A stretch of 64,000 nucleotides of DNA, from assembly GCA_019054805.1 (NCBI GenBank), contig JAHQIY010000023.1, positions 62,001 through 126,000 on the forward strand. Direction: 5' to 3'. The first letter of the stretch is position 1. Every line of letters begins with the position of its first letter. The notes under the pieces were generated by a model. That model had not been told where the DNA came from. It was given only the letters and a program-made list of their open reading frames with translations, and did no database searches. Shown here piece by piece: positions 11,058 through 22,914 of the stretch. Both the position numbers and the translations under genes were made by a program. This DNA is from Brachionus manjavacas. Lineage: Eukaryota > Rotifera > Eurotatoria > Ploima > Brachionidae.

Positions 11058-12430
11058 TATTTATTTATTTGTAAATCTGTACCGAGCTATTGCTCCTTCA
11101 GAATAAAAAAATGAAAATGAAATAAAAAAAAAAAAAAGGGAGTATCATATTTTAACTTGTATTTTGAATTGCTTAATAATTTTCTGATAGTGCAATTAAG
11201 CAAGAAAAAGATAAGATAAGATATTCTAAAATTGATCCGACTAAAGATTTGTATAAATTTCCTAGTGTAGATTTGTATTAAGACCCCATTTTTTGTTTGA
11301 CAATATCTTAATAAAATTTAGTCTTTTATTGCAGCGTTCTTTAATTTCGTCTACCAGTATATTAAAATTTCACTTAGATTAAAATTTTATACCCAGAAAT
11401 TTAATTTCTTTTTTGTTCTCTATTCCATTTAGATAGATTTTTAAGTTTAGATTATCACCCTCTTTTTTGTACCTAGAAAAGACTACTGAACATGACTTTT
11501 CAACTGATATCTTCATTTTCCATTTAATAAGCCATTGTTCTAGTTCGTTGGTGTATTTATTTATCTTATTTTCTAGGTTCCCTTTTTGTTATAAATGAAG
11601 AATGTAACTAGATCATCTGCGAAAAGCAGAGAGTATTCGTTATTTGTTTTGTTTCTTTTGGGGATGTCATTAATATATATACTAAATAAAAGAGGACTAA
11701 TTACTGAGCCTTGAGGGAAAACTGTAGTTATTTGGTATTCTTCGCTCAGGTGGTCATTCAAATTTACCCTAAATGTCCTAGAGTTGAAAAAAGATCTAAT
11801 CGAGTTAGTCAAGTAATGAGGTGGATTTATTTTAATCAGTTTAAAAAGTAAACCTTTATGCCAAATTCTATCAAAGGATTTGGAAATACCAAAAAATAGG
11901 GTTAACTCTTTTTTTTTTTAATTTTTTGAATTAAAAAGAAAAGATTATCTGATGTTTGCCGGTGCTTGCAAGATCCAGATTGCTTGAAATTGTATAATAT
12001 TGAGTAGACTATACGTACAATTAAGTTTCATAAACAGTTGGTTATACTAATTGGTCTATAATTTAAAGGATCTTGTAAACAAGAGGCCTTTTTTTGAATC
12101 ATAGTAATATTCGAAGTTTTCCACGCTTTCGTGACTCTACCTTCTCGAAGAAATAAATTAAAAAGTTCTATGATTTCTATTAAAAAATTTCTGGGTAAGC
12201 TTTTTAACATTAAATTATAAATTTGGTCAGGTCGTGATGCCGCTTCATTTTTCAATCTTTTTAAAGCCATAATTAATTCATTTAAGCAAATTGGATCATT
12301 AAATTGATTGTAATTTCTAAAGAAATCAGAGTTAGAATCAGTTATTTCGATATCTTTCTCAGTATCAATTAAATCAGAATTAGGACTAAATATTGAAGAT
12401 GAGAGTTCTACGAAGTGTTGAATAATAATA
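11058..12430 (-). mobile_element. 5'-truncated, degenerate non-LTR retrotransposon
   Basis: Going 5' to 3' on the minus strand there are: an N-terminal RT block (12028-12425: NEAASRPDQIYNLMLKSLP, then LNYRPISI), a central block (11573-11812: FPQGSVISPLLFSIYINDI and F-A-D-D), a C-terminal block in frame pieces (11220-11340: ERCNKRLNFIKILSNKKW), and a 3' tail at 11058-11107 containing AGCTCGGTACAG before an A/T-rich run. Stops and frameshifts separate the blocks, so it is dead. The same tail occurs at 23.05, 34.5 and 39.5 kb. Confidence 0.75.
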
Positions 12431-12439
12431 ACATTTTTA

Positions 12440-13024
12440 TTTTTTTTTTATGCGCAAGATGCGAAAAAAAAAATTTAATTTTAATAAAAGTGCTAACAAG
12501 CGATCTTTTGAGTGCCAATCAATGTCCATAAAGTATGTATCGCATGAAACAAATAGAAAAAAAAGAAAAATGAAAAAATTAAGACAGACATGCTAAGCAT
12601 GCTACAAAATTTACAAATGATAAATTATAAACACTGCAATGAAGTTCATTCATTCGTTTCCTAGATTAATAATTAGTAATAATTTAATCGAGAAAAAAAA
12701 TTAGCAATAAAATATTTCTAACATCTAATGAATAAAATATTCAATTGATGATGATGATAAACTATTTGGTGTGGAGCGAGACCCAGTCCTAGCTCTCTCT
12801 CTCTTTCTCACTCTCGCTCTACTAGACTAGCTAGAATAATAATAGAAAAAAAATGGACTGTACTTTGTTTGAAAAGGGGTCGATCGATCAACAAAAATAA
12901 TTTCTATTTTTTTCTCTTTATTTTTTGGCTTTTAGTAAGAAATGTAACTAGAGCTGCTGGAATATCAAAAAGAGAACACACACACACAAACTCACACATA
13001 CTCACACTCACCGATGCAACAAAA
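12440..13024. promoter_or_regulatory. Upstream region / 5' UTR of the ABL gene
   Basis: A CT-rich run (12793-12826), an A-rich stretch and a CA-rich run (12975-13010) precede the ABL start. No TATA box can be called with confidence. The reading frame is open upstream of the chosen ATG, but that stretch is low-complexity and gives a non-ABL sequence. Confidence 0.35.
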
Positions 13025-15580
13025 ATGGGATCCAATTCAAGCTCCACCAGCACCAAATCGAACCCGAGCACTCCACTGCTCAGCAGCACACGGCTGTCGC
13101 ACAGCGTGAAGCAGCGCAACAAGTCCAAAGACAACCTGGCGCAGTCAAGTCCTCCGCCAGTGTCTGCATCCAGTTCGCAAGTGACGCCGGCCAGCGACCA
13201 AATATTCATAGCTCTCTACGACTACAGATGTAATCTTGACAAACACCTAAGTATTCAAAAAGGCGACAATCTTAACATTTTAAGCTACAACAAGACCAAG
13301 GAGTGGTGCGAAGTGCGCAACACGCACAGCCACAAGAGCGGCTGGGTGCCCGCCAGCTACATCAAACAGTTCAATCAGCTGGACAACTTTGCGTGGTACC
13401 ATGGCAAAATTGAGCGCGTGCAGGCCGAGTACTTGCTCTCGTCGGGCATAAACGGCTCGTTTCTGGTGCGCGAGTCCGAGACGTGCCAAAAGCAGCTGTC
13501 AATTTCGCTGCGGTTCGACGGCCGCGTCTACCACTACCGCATCAACAAGGACGAGCTGCCCAACGGACTCACTCTGTTCTACGTGTCCAAAGAGTCCAAG
13601 TTCTCCACGCTGGCCGAGCTCATTCATCACCATTCGCTGGAAGCGGACGGCCTCACCACCACTCTGTTGTACCCGGCCGCCAAGCTCAAGCACAAGCCGC
13701 AGCTGTACTCGTTGAGTCCGGTCGATGTGCTGAACGACGGGGCTGACAAATGGGAGCTGGACCGGTGCGAGATACAAATGCGGCTGAAGCTCGGCTCGGG
13801 CCAGTACGGCGACGTGTACGAGGGCGTCTGGCTCCGATACAACAAAACAGTGGCCGTCAAAACGCTCAAAGAGGAAAACATGTGCCTGCACGACTTTCTC
13901 GCCGAAGCGGCCATCATGAAAGAAATGAAGCACACCAACTTGGTGCAACTGCTCGGCATATGCACTCGCCAGCCCCCATACTACATAATCACCGAGTTCA
14001 TGCCCAACGGCAACTTGCTCGACTATTTGAGAGGCTGCGACAAACAAGAGCTAAACGCAAACGTGCTCATGTACTTTGGACTGCAGGTGGCCGCCGCCAT
14101 GACCTACTTGGAGTCCAAGAACTTCATTCACCGGGACTTGGCCGCTCGCAACTGCCTCGTAGGCGACAATCACTTGGTCAAAGTGGCCGACTTTGGTTTG
14201 GCGCGACTCGTCCACAATGCGGACAAAAGCGAGGCGCAATCGGAGTACACGGCGCACGTGGGCGCCAAATTTCCCATCAAATGGACGGCGCCCGAAGGCC
14301 TTGCCTACAACAAATTCTCGAGCAAGTCGGACGTGTGGGCCTACGGCGTTCTGCTGTGGGAAATAGCCACCTACGGCAAGTCGCCGTACCAGGGCGTCGA
14401 GCTGGCCCAGGTCTACCACTTGCTCGACTCCGGCTACCGCATGCACTGTCCGGACGCCTGCCCGCTCAATTTGTACGAGCTGATGCGCCGCTGCTGGCAA
14501 TGGGAGCCCTCCAATCGGCCCACATTCGCTCACATCTACCAGGACATCGAGAACATGTTCCACGAGGCCAGCTCGCCAGCCACCGCCAGCCTTGCTGCCG
14601 TCCACAAAGACTTCAGCTCGTCCACCCTTCCCGCTCACTCCAGCCAGGCCAAGTCGTCCGCCAGCCAAGTCGTGCTCACCTCTTTCCAGGCCAAAAAGAA
14701 CCAGCCGCCCAAGCCACCCGAACGCTCATGCTCCTTCAAAGACGTCGACAATTTGAACCAGTCCTTGCACCCGCCGTCCGCCACCACCCAGCCCACTACC
14801 ACTGTTGCAACAAATGCCGCCACAACTGCCACAAATGGTGCCAGGCCCAACAGTCGCCTCATTCACAAGACAGAGAGCGACGAGCAGAGCGAACTGCAAA
14901 AAGTGCTGAGCAATTTGAAGCGGGTGAATGGCGCCGAGCACACAAAAAGAGAAGACGAAAAGCGCTCTCAGTCGGTCAACGACTTGGACGACAAGAAAGC
15001 CGAAGAGTGTTTGTCGTCGACGTCGAGCTCGTGTTGCTCGAACAGTTCGACTGAGGCGAAGCGCGCCAATTTTGAGCGGTTGTGCGCGCACAGAAAGTCC
15101 GAAAACTTGAAAAAGTCCATCGAGTACGCCTCGTTCAACATCAAGCCCAGCCAGTACAAACAAACGGGCGTATTCTTGCCGCTGAACAATTGCGGCCCAG
15201 CGGCCAGTGGCGCCAACGCGGGGCTCATCAGACTGCGCTATGTAAAAGAGGACCTAGAGATTCTTGTGCAAAAGCTGAGGAATGTGAAAAAATGTGCCGC
15301 CCAGCACCAAGAATGGAAGCTGTTCATCGAGTTCAAGCAGAATTTTTGTGCCAAAGCCAATGTGGAGCTGAACAATTTGAATAGTTTGTCCGATGAGCAA
15401 AACTACGATTTGTTCTTGAAGCTGCGTCAAGCATTGATCAAAGTGAAGGCTTTCGAGCAGAATGAGGACGCGAGCCAAAATGCGCTCGATTTGAACGCCT
15501 TGAGCAAATTGCTGAATGATTTCATGCACAATTTGGACAAATTGACTCACTTGGTCACCCAGCAAGCATTTAACTCCTAG
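13025..15580 (+). CDS. ABL: ABL-family non-receptor tyrosine kinase
   Basis: Cytoplasmic/nuclear tyrosine kinase linking surface signals to actin. The start at 13025 gives MGSNSSS, an N-myristoylation-type start, in a strong context (A at -3, G at +4); an upstream in-frame ATG at 12869 adds low-complexity sequence. The protein is 851 residues. SH3 spans about 60-114 (ALYDY...GWVPASYI) and SH2 starts at W124 (NGSFLVRES). The kinase domain spans about 250-505: Gly-rich loop 256-264, Lys279 (VAVKTLK), gatekeeper Thr323, HRD 369-371 with DLAARN, DFG 389-391, and [11 protein letters not shown] variable tail contains QPPKPPERS, a likely SH3 ligand. The last ~110 residues form an F-actin-binding-like helical domain. 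The whole coding sequence is one exon, and it is far more GC-rich than its surroundings. The activation loop is about seven residues longer than in human ABL1. Confidence 0.96.
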   Translation: MGSNSSSTSTKSNPSTPLLSSTRLSHSVKQRNKSKDNLAQSSPPPVSASSSQVTPASDQIFIALYDYRCNLDKHLSIQKGDNLNILSYNKTKEWCEVRNTHSHKSGWVPASYIKQFNQLDNFAWYHGKIERVQAEYLLSSGINGSFLVRESETCQKQLSISLRFDGRVYHYRINKDELPNGLTLFYVSKESKFSTLAELIHHHSLEADGLTTTLLYPAAKLKHKPQLYSLSPVDVLNDGADKWELDRCEIQMRLKLGSGQYGDVYEGVWLRYNKTVAVKTLKEENMCLHDFLAEAAIMKEMKHTNLVQLLGICTRQPPYYIITEFMPNGNLLDYLRGCDKQELNANVLMYFGLQVAAAMTYLESKNFIHRDLAARNCLVGDNHLVKVADFGLARLVHNADKSEAQSEYTAHVGAKFPIKWTAPEGLAYNKFSSKSDVWAYGVLLWEIATYGKSPYQGVELAQVYHLLDSGYRMHCPDACPLNLYELMRRCWQWEPSNRPTFAHIYQDIENMFHEASSPATASLAAVHKDFSSSTLPAHSSQAKSSASQVVLTSFQAKKNQPPKPPERSCSFKDVDNLNQSLHPPSATTQPTTTVATNAATTATNGARPNSRLIHKTESDEQSELQKVLSNLKRVNGAEHTKREDEKRSQSVNDLDDKKAEECLSSTSSSCCSNSSTEAKRANFERLCAHRKSENLKKSIEYASFNIKPSQYKQTGVFLPLNNCGPAASGANAGLIRLRYVKEDLEILVQKLRNVKKCAAQHQEWKLFIEFKQNFCAKANVELNNLNSLSDEQNYDLFLKLRQALIKVKAFEQNEDASQNALDLNALSKLLNDFMHNLDKLTHLVTQQAFNS

Positions 15581-16530
15581 TCCCTGTCCCTTACACTTGT
15601 TTGTTTCGGGTTTTTTACTTTTCCACGTTAAAATCCAATTTTAAATGTTTAAATTTAATATTTATTAATTAGCACAATTATTTTTGTACATATTTAGATA
15701 AGATCTTTTTTTTTTTTTTTTTCTAGGAAAATATTTTAAGTACGATTTAAGTTCAAAAGCTACAAGGCTGTGAAAAAAAAAAAAGATTTTTATTAATTAT
15801 TAGTATTTTTGTAAAAAGTCTATACATAATTTTGAATAATTTAATTAAGTGATGGAATTTTTTCTGTTCAAATTTTTGATTGATTTCAAAATTTTTGTTC
15901 TCTTTTTTTTTTTTTTTTAAATTTAAAAATTGACTGCTGTGAAAGAAACAAAAAAATTTTAGATTTATCTTTTTTATTTTTAAATTTAATCGATGCGATA
16001 GAAATAAATTGTTAAAGAGTTTAAAATTTGTTGAATCAATGAAAATTAGATTTAAAAATGAAATTCAACTATTAAATTCCAAATTAGTGACAATGGTATT
16101 TAAGTGGTTGTGAAGCTCGTTTCAATTCAAGTTTTTCAATCCAGAAAAACTTGAAAAGCTTTTTTACTAAAAGAGATCATTTAGTTCTGTAAAATGCTTA
16201 GTTTTAATGGAATCTAATGGATAAAAATGGGTAATAATTTATTATTTGGATAAATCTATTCAAAACTAAATTTTAATTGAGTTAAAATAAAAATTTGGCT
16301 AAAAAAAAGTATCTGGCAAAAATTTTATCTTCTAATGAATTCATTCCTTTTTGAACCAATTTTTCGTCTTTCATGTAAAATACACAAACTATTGTTTTTG
16401 CATTCTTTAAATTTGCTTATCTTCGTTCAAGTATTAGGATTTGAGTCAGTTTTTTAAAGATTTGTGTACTTTTTATAAATATTTTAGGACTCGTCCATTG
16501 ATTTTGTAGATAAATTCAAAATTTAATTAA
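15581..16530. other. 3' flank of the ABL gene, A/T-rich
   Basis: Probable 3' UTR with long T-runs. An AATAAA at 16003-16008 is one candidate poly(A) signal. Nothing else was recognised. Confidence 0.35.
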
Positions 16531-16533
16531 AAA

Positions 16534-16747
16534 ACGAGTCAAAATGACTCTTTTTGGTGCTTCCAGTAGTATATACTTGATTTTGTACAAAGGAAATATT
16601 TTTTTTATTTGAATTTAGTTAATTTAGAAAGTTATTCTTATTTTTATACTGAAAAAAAATATGCTCAAATAGCAAAAATTGACTTAGATTTTAGCGGCCA
16701 AAAATCGAAAAAGAGTCCTTTTGACTCGTTGGTGCTTCTAGTGTTAA
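16534..16747. repeat. Inverted-repeat element with piggyBac-like end
   Basis: ACGAGTCAAAATGACTC plus a T-run (16534-16555) recurs inverted at 16708-16729 with one mismatch. The right end reads GGTGCTTCTAGTG followed directly by TTAA (16744-16747). The same terminal sequence, inverted and preceded by TTAA, occurs at 32265-32281. TTAA beside a CACTAGA-type end recalls piggyBac elements. The left end is not clean. Confidence 0.35.
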
Positions 16748-16804
16748 GCAAATTTGCTTAACCATTAAGCATTTCAAAGAACTAAATTATCTATTTTTGT
16801 AAAA

Positions 16805-17510
16805 AAGTTAAGTTTGGGACAGCTCAAACAAGCCCTTAAGTGTTGGTCCATAAATACTTTTAAGCAGTTGTATGTCTCATTTGCAAGACCAGATATGGAA
16901 AATGCTGCAGCACGTTGGAGTCCATATACAAAAATAGACTCCAACATTTTGGAACAAGTGCAAAGACGAGCTACGAAATTAGTGTTTAGTTTAAGAAATC
17001 TGGATAATGATAGAGACTTACCATGTGAGGGTTGACGACACTAAAGACAAGACGAGATCGAGGAGACTTAATTGAAACCTTCAAAGTAATGAATTATTTC
17101 AGTACAGTTGAATGGCAAAATCCGTACATTAAAAGCCATGCACTTACAAGTAATGGTCCAGCTGGTGGAATCCGAGGACATCACAAAAGATTGACCAAAC
17201 AAATGTCAAGGATCAAAGTGAGAGAGAACTTTCTAACAAATAGAGTGGTTAATGCGTGGAACGATTTACCGACAGAGATCGTAAATGCAAAATCTAAAAA
17301 TGAATTAATAAACAAATTGGATAACTTTTTGAAAAAAATAATTAATTTTTCCTATTAGCTTAATCTTTTCAAGCCATATTTAAAATCAGACAGCTACTAT
17401 AGCATGGCTAGATATAGCATTGCTCCGCAATTAGTCTTCTGTAACTTTATTATTATTTTTATTATTATTATTGTTATTATTATTATTATTATTATTATCA
17501 GAGTAAGAGT
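16805..17510 (+). mobile_element. 3' end of a non-LTR retrotransposon (CR1-like)
   Basis: Two frames (16814-17035 and 17032-17358) separated by a stop/frameshift give the RT C-terminal region: FKQLYVSFARP, RRATKLVFSLRN, RRDRGDLIETFKVMNY, and VVNAWNDLPTEIVNAKS. About 90 bp of 3' UTR is followed by an (ATT)n tract at 17449-17503, a likely microsatellite-type retrotransposon tail. Confidence 0.75.
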
Positions 17511-17556
17511 TTAAATAATTTTAAAAAGAACAAATGACAAATACATTTTAGAAAAG

Positions 17557-17696
17557 TTACAAGCTTTGAAGTCTCCACTGCTGCAAAATCTTTGAGACAA
17601 GTGACAAATGAGTTTTAGAGTCGGGTATTCTTGAGCTTTCAACAAAGACATCAACGTTTTCTTTCGAAAGGCTTGCAATCAAAGTATTTTTGTGAC
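17557..17696 (-). other. Candidate 3'-terminal exon, unassigned
   Basis: On the minus strand an acceptor TTATTTCAG precedes a frame that reads HKNTLIASLSKENVDVFVES and continues to a stop at 17557-17559. It has varied, protein-like composition, unlike the A/T-rich noise around it. No upstream exon could be identified, so no gene is named. It could also be a transposon remnant. Confidence 0.3.
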
Positions 17697-17788
17697 TGAA
17701 ATAATTTTTTAAGTATCAAATAAACAGTTTTTATAGCCTTAACTTTTATGTATCTAATTCAATATCTTCAAGAAAATTATAAAAAAAA

Positions 17789-17789
17789 T

Positions 17790-17820
<31 letters not shown>

Positions 17821-17822
17821 GT
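17789..17822. repeat. (AAT)n microsatellite
   Basis: About ten uninterrupted AAT units are directly visible. Confidence 0.9.
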
Positions 17823-20757
17823 AATCTTGTGTTTCTTTTTTTAAATGATTTTATTTAGTGGAATATCATGTTTTAATCTTGTTTCATTTTGGTTTATTTA
17901 TTCTTTTTTATTTTATTTTTTTTGTAAAAATTATCAAAATTAAAAAAAAAAATATAAAAAACACATGAATTCGGAGTATTTTCATTTTTTTTATTTATTC
18001 TTTGTTAAATATTTATAATAAAGAAAAATTGTAAATTAATTAATAAAAATTATAAAATAATTATCTCTTTTTGAAATTTTTAAAAGACCAAATAAGCAAA
18101 ATATACTAAATGATCAAACTGAACAAACTGAATAAAATGAATAAAATCAGCAAATTGAATAATTTAAACGATTTTTATGTTAGGCCCTTTTTAATTTATT
18201 TAGCAATATGAATGTACTTAAGACAGAACGTCGGATTAAAGGACCGTCGTCATTACCTCTTCATCCTTGATCTCCAAATTTTATATCAAATTGCAAAAGG
18301 GAGTAAAAATTAAATATTATTTTTAATACAATTTAATTATTCACATGCATATTTATCAAAAAAAAATTAATTTTTTTTTTTTTTAAAGTACGTATTTTAT
18401 ATATTAATTACGTTAAAAAAAATATTCATGGATTCGAGCTTGTGCTTTCAGTGTTATGCTTCTAATTGGCACGTGGTTTGAGTTAATCGCCAAATCATTT
18501 CTCTAGATGTTTGTTACCATTCATCTAAAAATGGAACCTCGCATTAGAACAGCGATTATCTCTCTATGGGAAAGTGTCAGTACTCGCAAGTCAAGGGTAC
18601 TATAAATAATGGCGTAGAAAGACGTAAGTAGCGAGTATAAAGAAACTCTGTTATAATCAGCAATGCTTCTACAAGCTAACCAAATATAACTTTTGTTGTT
18701 CAACAAGAGTTTAGACTTGTCGCAGAAAAATTCTACTACTATTACTAATAGATAAGTTATAAAATTCTATTAACTATTTAGAATCTGATCTTGTCACTTT
18801 AATACAAAAATAAACCGTTTGTTTATTCTAAGCTGATTTTATTCAATTTTGATTTCAAAATGCTCTTTTAGTCTCAATAAAAAGCCTTTAAAGCGGCTAT
18901 CTCTGCTGATTCTCCTAATGATTATATTCATAGTTAGTCTAAATAGAAATATTTTATTAAAACTGATATTAAAGAAAACTTACGATCCTTTAAGAATTGT
19001 TGTTACCTATTTAAGAATGTATAAAAGGACTCCTATCTAACTAAGTTTGTAAATTAAACCTGACTGACATATTTTGTCAAGATTTTAGAAATTTCGAAGA
19101 GAAAAATGCATGTTTTTTAAACTGATGAGCGTTTCCGAGGCAAAAAAGACAAAGAAAAACAAAATTATCAGAGATTTGGGTCTAGTCGATATTGTTATCG
19201 AGTGATAACATTATATTGTATTATTTAATGCTAGAATGTATAATATTATTCGGTATCATACCGATTTTGAGATATCAATTAATAAGAAAATAAGAAAAAT
19301 TTTAATATTTTTGTATTTAATTTTTGACTAAGCGCAAAAATTTTTAAAATAAAATTTTTTTTTATAAACTTTTAATTTTAAAGAATTAAAAAAAAAGCTG
19401 TGATTGACAATATCTTTTATTTACCATAACTATTTTAACAAAATGAGAGAAATTGAAAAATTTTTTTTAGAAAAAAACTATTCATTTATATTTCAACTGT
19501 TAGTGTTAAACTAATAATGATATCATGGAATATTTTTAGTTATCAAAAAGTTTTTCTTTTCATTTATGACAACAAAAAATGCTAGAGGTTCTTCGATGCT
19601 GCATTAAAACATATTACTCGACTATCTAAAGTAGACTATCTAAAGACTGTTTTATCCAGCATTATTTACATGTTATGTTGATTTAAAAAAAAAAAATTGA
19701 ATTTAATAATAAATGAACATAAGCTTTACAAAAAATCATTTTAATAAATTAATAATCGATTTTATCAATGGATCGAGAAAATGTTTTTAAAAATTTTTTT
19801 TATTGTTTAAATATTAATAAAATGTAAATCATGTTACATTAAAATTATTTAAATTAAATCAAAGATTAATTTTAATATCATAAGATAAACTCTTTGAATT
19901 AAAATGATATTTTGAATTGATAGTCAACTTCAAGATGCCTCTTAAACTACTTTAACTTTAATATACTATCTTGAGAACAAAGTAATCATGTGTAATTTGA
20001 AAATTTTTTTTAATTATTTAAACTTTTGTTATAAATAAATTAACGAGCCTGCTCCCAAATAGAACTATAAAAAAGTTTTTTTTATTCACTTTGCTTGTGT
20101 CACCCAATTGTTAACTTGGCAAGCATTCTCATTTAAATTTATCATTTTTATTTCTATTAAATGACAATCTTTTCATTTAAATTTTAATTTTCAAACTATG
20201 AAATTTATTAATAATATGTCATATGTTGCTGAAATACTATTGTTAAGAATTCGGTAATCAATTAAAGGTTTAAGTGTAAGGCGTTTGATGACGTTTAATT
20301 ATTTTGCTGACGATTGTATTAATTTATTTTTGTGCTAAGATTTGAAGGTAGAAAAGAGGAAATAATAATATTCGTTTAAGGTAAATCATTTTTAAAGACT
20401 CTAAAGCCTTTCAAATCCAATTATTCTTAAACATCTTTTTGAATTTAAGTTTTTCTTTAATTAATGGTAAATAGTTACATAAAAGAAAAATAAAACAATC
20501 AAAAGTTGCTTAATTAAGATTAATTTATATTTAGGAATCTTGGAAAAAAGTTTTTTTTTTAATTTTATTGTTAACTTTAATGATTCAATTCAAAATTATT
20601 ACATCAAATATCATAATACAATTAAAATTAAAAAAAATTTTAAATCAATGAATAATTTTCTTAAATTTGTCGTCACTTAAAAAAAATATTGATTCAAATA
20701 GAAATTCAATAGATTTTTAAATAGACGCAAAAATTAAAATATTGACTTTTCTTAAAT
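17823..20757. other. Gene-poor A/T-rich stretch
   Basis: Two short frames (18521-18706 minus; 18849-19040 plus) show no recognisable domain. The 18.4-18.75 kb part is somewhat less A/T-rich and may be old repeat DNA. Nothing else can be supported. Confidence 0.4.
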
Positions 20758-21378
20758 TTGCCTTTTAATTTAAAAGCAAATATTTCAATCAACACAAAAA
20801 TAGTTTTTAACTTTTTAATTTTGGCAGCTCTTACTTCAAATAATAAACACTATTTTTTAAATACACATCTAAAATTCCAACTCTCAAAATTGGCATACAC
20901 TTTGAATGTTTCCAAAATGCTCATTCAAAACAGATTTCACCGGCTTGAAGACATACTAATTATTAGAAAATCAAGCAGTTTTAATAACATAGCTTTAAAT
21001 CGCCATCAAGATTCAAAAATAAAACGAAATAGCAATTTTCAAAGCAACCAAGTAGAAGCTCTAAAACCAGTAAACCTTAGCTTACAAAAAAATTCGACCG
21101 GATTTTATCTAAAAAAAGATACCTATAGTGATTTTAAGCTTCCCAATATATCTAAAAAAAGCAATGATGGATTGAAAAGAACAAGGCTAAAGGAAATCGA
21201 GAAAGATTTCTGGAGTGACACTTTCAAAACTCAGAAAATCAAATCATTTTTACCAACAATCAAGCCAATGCATCATCAAAATGATCCTTACAAGGAATAT
21301 AGAAAACTAATCAAGGAAAGAAATTTAATGTTGATAAATGAAAGCGATTTTAAATATGAAACTTTTATGAAAATTTAA
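20758..21378 (+). CDS. Hypothetical protein (206-codon open frame)
   Basis: I do not recognise a family. The frame opens without an ATG. The first good in-frame ATG is at 20917 (A at -3), giving 153 residues. Alternatively, the TTTTAATTTTGGCAG acceptor-like sequence ending at 20827 suggests that this is a last exon. The product is basic and hydrophilic, with a conserved-looking C-terminal part (DPYKEYRKLIKERN near the end) and no membrane segment or Cys cluster. Composition is more protein-like than the flanks. An AATAAA lies about 40 bp downstream. Confidence 0.5.
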   Translation: MPFNLKANISINTKIVFNFLILAALTSNNKHYFLNTHLKFQLSKLAYTLNVSKMLIQNRFHRLEDILIIRKSSSFNNIALNRHQDSKIKRNSNFQSNQVEALKPVNLSLQKNSTGFYLKKDTYSDFKLPNISKKSNDGLKRTRLKEIEKDFWSDTFKTQKIKSFLPTIKPMHHQNDPYKEYRKLIKERNLMLINESDFKYETFMKI

Positions 21379-22500
21379 TAGTTCAAAATTAATATACAAA
21401 TTACAAAAATATAATCAAAAATAAATATAAAATGATGTTTTTTTAAAGCTTGTTTTAAATAAAAATTAATTATCTAGGTTCGTGCAGGGCCAATCTCATT
21501 TTCGGACCATTTTTAAATCGGTAAAATGAATTTTGTGAGTTTTAGAAATCCAAGTTAATCATCTATCATTTTTGTATATTAAGTTATATTAAGTTAAATT
21601 TTAGATATCTTAAAAAGCTCAAAGATTCGAAAAGTTATGCAGATTAGAAACTTATGGATGTTAACTAATGTTGTCCTTGACAGAATCTATATTTTCCGAA
21701 AGCTCTTAGTCTAATGTATAAAATGATACCTCTAGGTATTTGAAAAAAAAATCTCTGACCCTGGTCCTGTCCTAAAACGAGTAAAAATTCAGTTTTGTTT
21801 AGGTATTTTTTAATCTAGTTCGCACTTTATTTAAAATAAAAAATAAGTTTTTGGCTTAAATTCACCGAATTTCACTTTTACTAGAACATTGATTTTTTTT
21901 CAAAATATCTTTTAATTTTTAATTCTTTATCTTAATTTGATGTATATAATTTTTATGATAAAAATAAAAAAAAATAATTAACTCTTTTTAAAAAAATTCA
22001 AAATTTTCATGTTAAAAAAAAAGTTCTCACCTATCAGTTTAATATAATTATGTTAAGTACGACATGAGATATCGGGTTCCAAATAAATTAAATAAAATAA
22101 AATTTAATTGAATATCCTTAATTATTTAGTTAAAGCAATCTAGTATCACTATTTCCTAAAAAAATTTTTCTTTTTAAATAAAAAAAAAATTTAAGTACTT
22201 TTAAATTTGGAAATAAAAATAAAATGAATTGAAATAAATATTACTCCATGCAAAGAAGCAAGTCAATATTTCCTTTTCTGTATAACCTGTTGTTCAAAAT
22301 AAGTATATAAGTACATTTTTTTTATTTATTTAACAAGTAAATTTATTTTTTCAAATATTGACAAATTTAAGAAATTTAAAAAAAAAAATTTCTAAAAGAT
22401 TGTCTAACCATAAACCAAAAGAGACCTAAAAAGTGCAAAAATTTCAATTAAACAACCTTGATTTTAACAAATAAGCACATCTTTTTTTATTCAAACTCAA
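21379..22500. other. Gene-free stretch
   Basis: A/T-rich. The part near 21478-21790 is less A/T-rich and contains GCAGGGCCAATCTCATTTTC, and near its end CCCTGGTCCTGTCC. It may be a short repeat, but no second copy was found in the window. Confidence 0.35.
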
Positions 22501-22504
22501 TTGA

Positions 22505-22705
22505 TGAAGTATTTTCGCTTCTCAGCCATTCTCGTTGACTTTCCTTTTCAATATTGACCGAAAATCTTCAATAGGTCCAACTTGTGGCAAATTTGCAGGA
22601 TTATCTATCTTGTAGACATGATTGATTGAATTTTCGACCATAAAGTCAAATGACTTGTCTTGCGTAATGAAAGCTCACCAAGTCGGGCCAGAATATAAAA
22701 TTTTT
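22505..22705 (-). pseudogene. Tc1/mariner-type transposase fragment
   Basis: A minus-strand frame with one internal stop reads NHVYKIDNPANLPQVGPIED then FRSILKRKVNENG. This corresponds to the catalytic C-terminal block of DDE transposases, usually N-P-x-x-x-P-Q-x-R-P-I-E-D-F-W. It is a short, interrupted relic next to a TA-flanked element at 22915. Confidence 0.5.
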
Positions 22706-22914
22706 GTCTGAATGATACTTATTGATGAAGGGAAGTAATTTTTTCAAAATATAAATACACCTGATTTCGAAGGGTCTCTGATTCATTTTTTCTCTTTGTT
22801 TCAGTAAGTCAATAAAATTATTACAAGTTATATATGGTTTAATTTTTTGTTTTTGAATTAAAAAATGCGTCCAATTTTGAAATAAAATTGAAAGAGTTTC
22901 AAATGTTTAAAATA

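Noticed and set aside
12869..13024. Upstream ATG extending ABL by 52 residues
   Set aside because: The extension is low-complexity, and the MGSNSSS start has a better context and a myristoylation-type sequence.
13499..14047. Long open frames antisense or out of frame to ABL (also 13750-15054, 14051-14668)
   Set aside because: They arise because the ABL exon is GC-rich and poor in stop codons. They show no domain of their own.
17449..17503. (ATT)n tract as an independent microsatellite locus
   Set aside because: It directly follows a retrotransposon 3' UTR and is better read as that element's tail.
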